Shown here: positions 61,799 to 64,000 of the stretch, piece after piece
Numbering within the stretch: the stretch's first letter is position 1
Layout: each line of letters opens with the position of its first letter
NCBI RefSeq assembly: GCF_025823185.1
Contig: NZ_JACKVK010000013.1
Coordinates: 781,006-845,005, forward strand
Length of the DNA: 64,000 bases
DNA from: Mycobacterium yunnanensis
Lineage (GTDB): Bacteria; Actinomycetota; Actinomycetes; Mycobacteriales; Mycobacteriaceae
Direction: 5' to 3'
Notes under the pieces: generated by a model
The model's input: only the letters and a program-made list of their open reading frames with translations
What the model was told of the DNA's origin: nothing
Databases searched by the model: none
Program-made: the position numbers and the translations under genes

Positions 61799-63298
61799 AT
61801 GTACGACGACTTCGGCCGCTGCTACCGGGCTGTTCAGTCCAAGGACGCGCGGTTCGACGGGTGGTTCGTCACGGCCGTCCTCACGACGGGGATCTATTGC
61901 CGGCCCAGTTGCCCGGTGCGGCCCCCGCTGGCCCGCAACGTCCGATTCCACCCGAGTGCGGCAGCAGCGCAACGAGCGGGCTTCCGCGCCTGCAAGCGAT
62001 GCCGCCCGGACGCCTCCCCAGGGTCACCGGAGTGGAACGTCCGGGGGGACGTGGTGGCGCGGGCCATGCGGCTGATCGCCGACGGCACGGTCGACCGTGA
62101 CGGCGTCGCAGGGCTCGCGGCGCGGCTGGGGTACACGACACGGCAGGTGGAGCGGCTCATGCAGGCCGAGGTGGGCGCCAATCCGCTCGCCCTGGCCCGC
62201 GCACAGCGCACCCAGACCGCCCGGATTTTGATCGAGACCACCGACCTTCCGTTCGGAGACGTGGCCTTCGCCGCGGGATTCTCGAGCATCCGGCAGTTCA
62301 ACGAGACGGTGATGTCGGTGACGGCGTCCACCCCGAGCGCACTGCGTCAGCGCGCCAGCACGACCTTTGGCCCGGGCCGGCCGACGGGGTCCGGCGTGCT
62401 GAGCCTGCGGCTGCCGGTGCGCACACCCTTCGCCTACGAGGGATTGTTCGGTCACCTCGCCGCCAGCGGTGCCCACGGCGTCGAGGAGGTTCGCGACGGG
62501 GCGTACCGCCGTACGCTGCGCCTGACCGCCGGAAACGGGGTGGTGAGCCTGACACCGCATCCCGACCACGTGCAGTGCGAGTTGATTCTCGACGACTTTC
62601 GCGACCTGTCGAGCGCGATCGCCCGGTGTCGCAGGCTTCTCGACCTGGATGCCGATCCCGAAGCGGTGATCGACGCCTTGAGCGCCGACCCGGACCTGAC
62701 GGCGACGATCGCCAAGGCGCCGGGGCAGCGCATCCCCCGGACGGTCGACGAGTCGGAGTTGGCACTGCGGGTCGTCATCGGCCAGCAGATCTCGGTGAAG
62801 GCGACCCGAACGCATGCGGGACGGTTGGCGCAGGTTTACGGCACCCCCATCGAAGACCCCAAGGGCGGTCTTACGCACGTGTTTCCCAGCGTCGAGCAGC
62901 TCGCGTGCATCGACCCGTCGCACATCAAGTTTCCGAAGACCCGGCAGCGCACGTTCACCACACTCGTCCGTGCCCTGGCTGACGGAACGGTCGCCCTGGA
63001 TCCGGGGTGCGACTGGGACAGGGCGCGCCAACAGCTGCTGACGCTGCCCGGCATCGGACCGTGGACCGCCGAGGTGATCGCCATGCGTGGTCTTGGTGAT
63101 CCCGACGCATTCCCCGTGACCGATCTGGGTGTTCTCGCGGCGGCCAAGGCACTGGACCTGCCAGCTGACCCAAAGCCACTGCTCGCGCGCAGTGGTCGCT
63201 GGCGGCCGTGGAGAGCGTATGCGACCCAACATCTTTGGACGACGCTCGAGCACGACGTGAACTACTGGCCACCCAAGACGACCATGAAGGATCGATGA
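61799..63298 (+). CDS. alkA: Ada-AlkA fusion: methylphosphotriester sensor and 3-methyladenine glycosylase
   Basis: 499 residues from ATG 61799. The Ada zinc domain has four cysteines (34, 38, 65 and 68), Cys34 being the probable methyl acceptor. An AraC-type DNA-binding domain (about 85-195; VAGLAARLGYTTRQVERLMQAEVGANPLALARAQRTQTA) follows. The C-terminal AlkA glycosylase (about 205-499) has helix-hairpin-helix LLTLPGIGPWTAEVIAMRG and the catalytic Asp in FPVTDLGVL. It removes alkylated bases and, once methylated, activates the operon. Equivalent to Rv1317c. It is coupled to ogt. Confidence 0.95.
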   Translation: MYDDFGRCYRAVQSKDARFDGWFVTAVLTTGIYCRPSCPVRPPLARNVRFHPSAAAAQRAGFRACKRCRPDASPGSPEWNVRGDVVARAMRLIADGTVDRDGVAGLAARLGYTTRQVERLMQAEVGANPLALARAQRTQTARILIETTDLPFGDVAFAAGFSSIRQFNETVMSVTASTPSALRQRASTTFGPGRPTGSGVLSLRLPVRTPFAYEGLFGHLAASGAHGVEEVRDGAYRRTLRLTAGNGVVSLTPHPDHVQCELILDDFRDLSSAIARCRRLLDLDADPEAVIDALSADPDLTATIAKAPGQRIPRTVDESELALRVVIGQQISVKATRTHAGRLAQVYGTPIEDPKGGLTHVFPSVEQLACIDPSHIKFPKTRQRTFTTLVRALADGTVALDPGCDWDRARQQLLTLPGIGPWTAEVIAMRGLGDPDAFPVTDLGVLAAAKALDLPADPKPLLARSGRWRPWRAYATQHLWTTLEHDVNYWPPKTTMKDR

Positions 63299-63801
63299 TG
63301 GACACCGTGTACTTCCGCACCATGGACAGCCCGGTGGGGCTGCTGACGCTGGCAGGCCGCGATGGCCGACTCCAGCACCTCAGAATGGTCGACCAGACCC
63401 ACGAGCCCAGTCGGGACGGCTGGGAGCCCGACGACGCGCTCTTCTCCGACGTCGTCGCACAACTCGAGTCGTACTTCGCCGGCGAGCGGCTCGAATTCGA
63501 TTTGCCGCTGGACCTCGTCGGCACCGAATTTCAACGACGGGTGTGGGCCGCTCTCCTCGACATTCCGTATGGAGAAACGCGGTCCTACGGCGAAATTGGG
63601 CGTCACATCGGTTCGCCTGGCGCCTCGCGGGCAGTGGGCTTGGCCAACGGCCACAATCCCATCAGCATCATCGTGCCGTGCCATCGCGTGATAGGTGCGA
63701 ATGGCAATTTGACCGGATACGGCGGCGGATTACCCAAGAAGAAGCATCTACTGGAAATGGAACGGAATTACTTGTCACCCGTGGCGACGCTATTCGATTG
63801 A
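63295..63801 (+). CDS. ogt: Methylated-DNA--protein-cysteine methyltransferase Ogt
   Basis: 168 residues from ATG 63295 (overlapping the alkA stop, ATGATG) or 63298. It repairs O6-alkylguanine by suicidal transfer to the cysteine of IIVPCHRVIG (about 123-132). The Asn hinge and helix-turn-helix region precede it (RRVWAALLDIPYGETRSYGEIGRHIGSPGASRAVGLANGHNP); GYGGGLPKKKHLL ends the fold. Equivalent to Rv1316c. Together with alkA it forms the adaptive response operon. Confidence 0.96.
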   Translation: MMDTVYFRTMDSPVGLLTLAGRDGRLQHLRMVDQTHEPSRDGWEPDDALFSDVVAQLESYFAGERLEFDLPLDLVGTEFQRRVWAALLDIPYGETRSYGEIGRHIGSPGASRAVGLANGHNPISIIVPCHRVIGANGNLTGYGGGLPKKKHLLEMERNYLSPVATLFD

Positions 63802-63843
63802 GCATCGCGCCTGTTTCACGAGAGGAATATTGGCCCGGAAATG

Positions 63844-63876
63844 CCTAAGGCCCCCAGCATAGTTGGGGGCCTTAGG
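63844..63876. terminator. Strong hairpin terminator between ogt and the rRNA operon
   Basis: CCTAAGGCCCCC and GGGGGCCTTAGG pair perfectly over 12 bp around a 9-base loop. It is just downstream of 5S rRNA (minus strand) and of ogt (plus strand), so it can stop both. There is no long U-tract; mycobacterial rRNA terminators often lack one. Confidence 0.85.
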
Positions 63877-63885
63877 TTAATGGGT

Positions 63886-64000
63886 GTTCGGCGGTGTCCT
63901 ACTTTTCCACCCGTGTGGGCAGTATCATTGGCGCTGGTAGGCTTAGCTTCCGGGTTCGGGATGGGACCGGGCGTTTCCCTACCGCTGTTGCCGCCGTAAC
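63886..64000 (-). rRNA. rrf: 5S ribosomal RNA (window edge)
   Basis: About 115 bases on the minus strand match mycobacterial 5S rRNA: the 5' GTTACGGCGGCAACAGCGG, the CCCGGTCCCATCCCGAACCCGG loop region and the 3' AAAAGTAGGACACCGCCGAAC. The gene start lies at or next to the window end; 23S and 16S should follow on the right. Confidence 0.93.

Noticed and set aside
1..64000. CRISPR array, complete insertion sequence or prophage
   Set aside because: No regularly spaced repeats, transposase, integrase or phage structural genes were seen.

Overview
The window is chromosomal DNA from a high-G+C actinomycete, almost certainly a non-tuberculous, probably rapid-growing Mycobacterium (Mycolicibacterium). 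Evidence: an MmpL transporter, DUF222/HNH (13E12-like) gene, MpaB-like oxygenase, F420/PPOX enzyme, the maltosyltransferase GlgE, NucS, and above all gene order. From about 25.2 kb to the right end the genes follow, in reverse, the M. tuberculosis block Rv1343c to Rv1316c and finish in the 5S gene of an rRNA operon. No PE/PPE genes occur.

Layout. 0-9.2 kb: MFS transporter (5' end possibly outside), ChaB-like protein, LtrA-like protein, an MmpL4/5-type transporter with a near-consensus promoter and no mmpS, a PPOX/F420 enzyme, two convergent IspD-like cytidylyltransferase homologues, a patatin. 9.2-18.6 kb: lipid/steroid-type metabolism (thiolase, crotonase, DedA, a MOSC-reductase-ferredoxin fusion, MpaB, two SDRs, an NTF2-like protein, a KstD-like flavoprotein). 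18.6-25.1 kb: a large kinase-like/flippase-like membrane fusion, a DUF222/HNH gene abutting the C-terminal remnant of a sulfatase, an HD hydrolase divergent from a GlxA-type regulator, and tRNA-Leu(UAG).

25.2-47.2 kb: conserved core: lprD, DUF3817, rdgB, rph, the Rv1339 cAMP phosphodiesterase, rhomboid protease, P1 peptidase, DUF2017, clpS, pncB1, dinG, glgE, glgB, a CnoX-like protein, fadA4, methylmalonyl-CoA epimerase, nucS and an adenylate cyclase. Three departures from the M. tuberculosis order stand out: murI is missing between Rv1339 and the rhomboid; mec-cysO-cysM are missing between the rhomboid and the P1 peptidase; and glgP is reduced to a 58-residue N-terminal stub translationally coupled to a virginiamycin-B-lyase-like gene.

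47.2-61.4 kb: an accessory block inserted between the cyclase and alkA-ogt. It holds an unknown protein, a BacA/Rv1819c-like ABC transporter, an orphan 242-aa protein, a divergent ABC exporter, and then a defence island: an AbiE-type toxin-antitoxin pair and, on the opposite strand, a complete four-gene Wadjet (JetABCD/EptABCD) anti-plasmid operon. The operon appears disabled: jetA carries a one-base insertion and jetD a frame change inside a perfect 14-bp inverted repeat, while jetB and jetC are intact. The island has visibly lower G+C than its flanks.

61.4-64 kb: the DNA-alkylation repair operon (Ada-AlkA fusion, Ogt) behind what looks like a PafBC (RecA-independent) damage promoter, a strong hairpin terminator, and the 5S rRNA gene on the minus strand.
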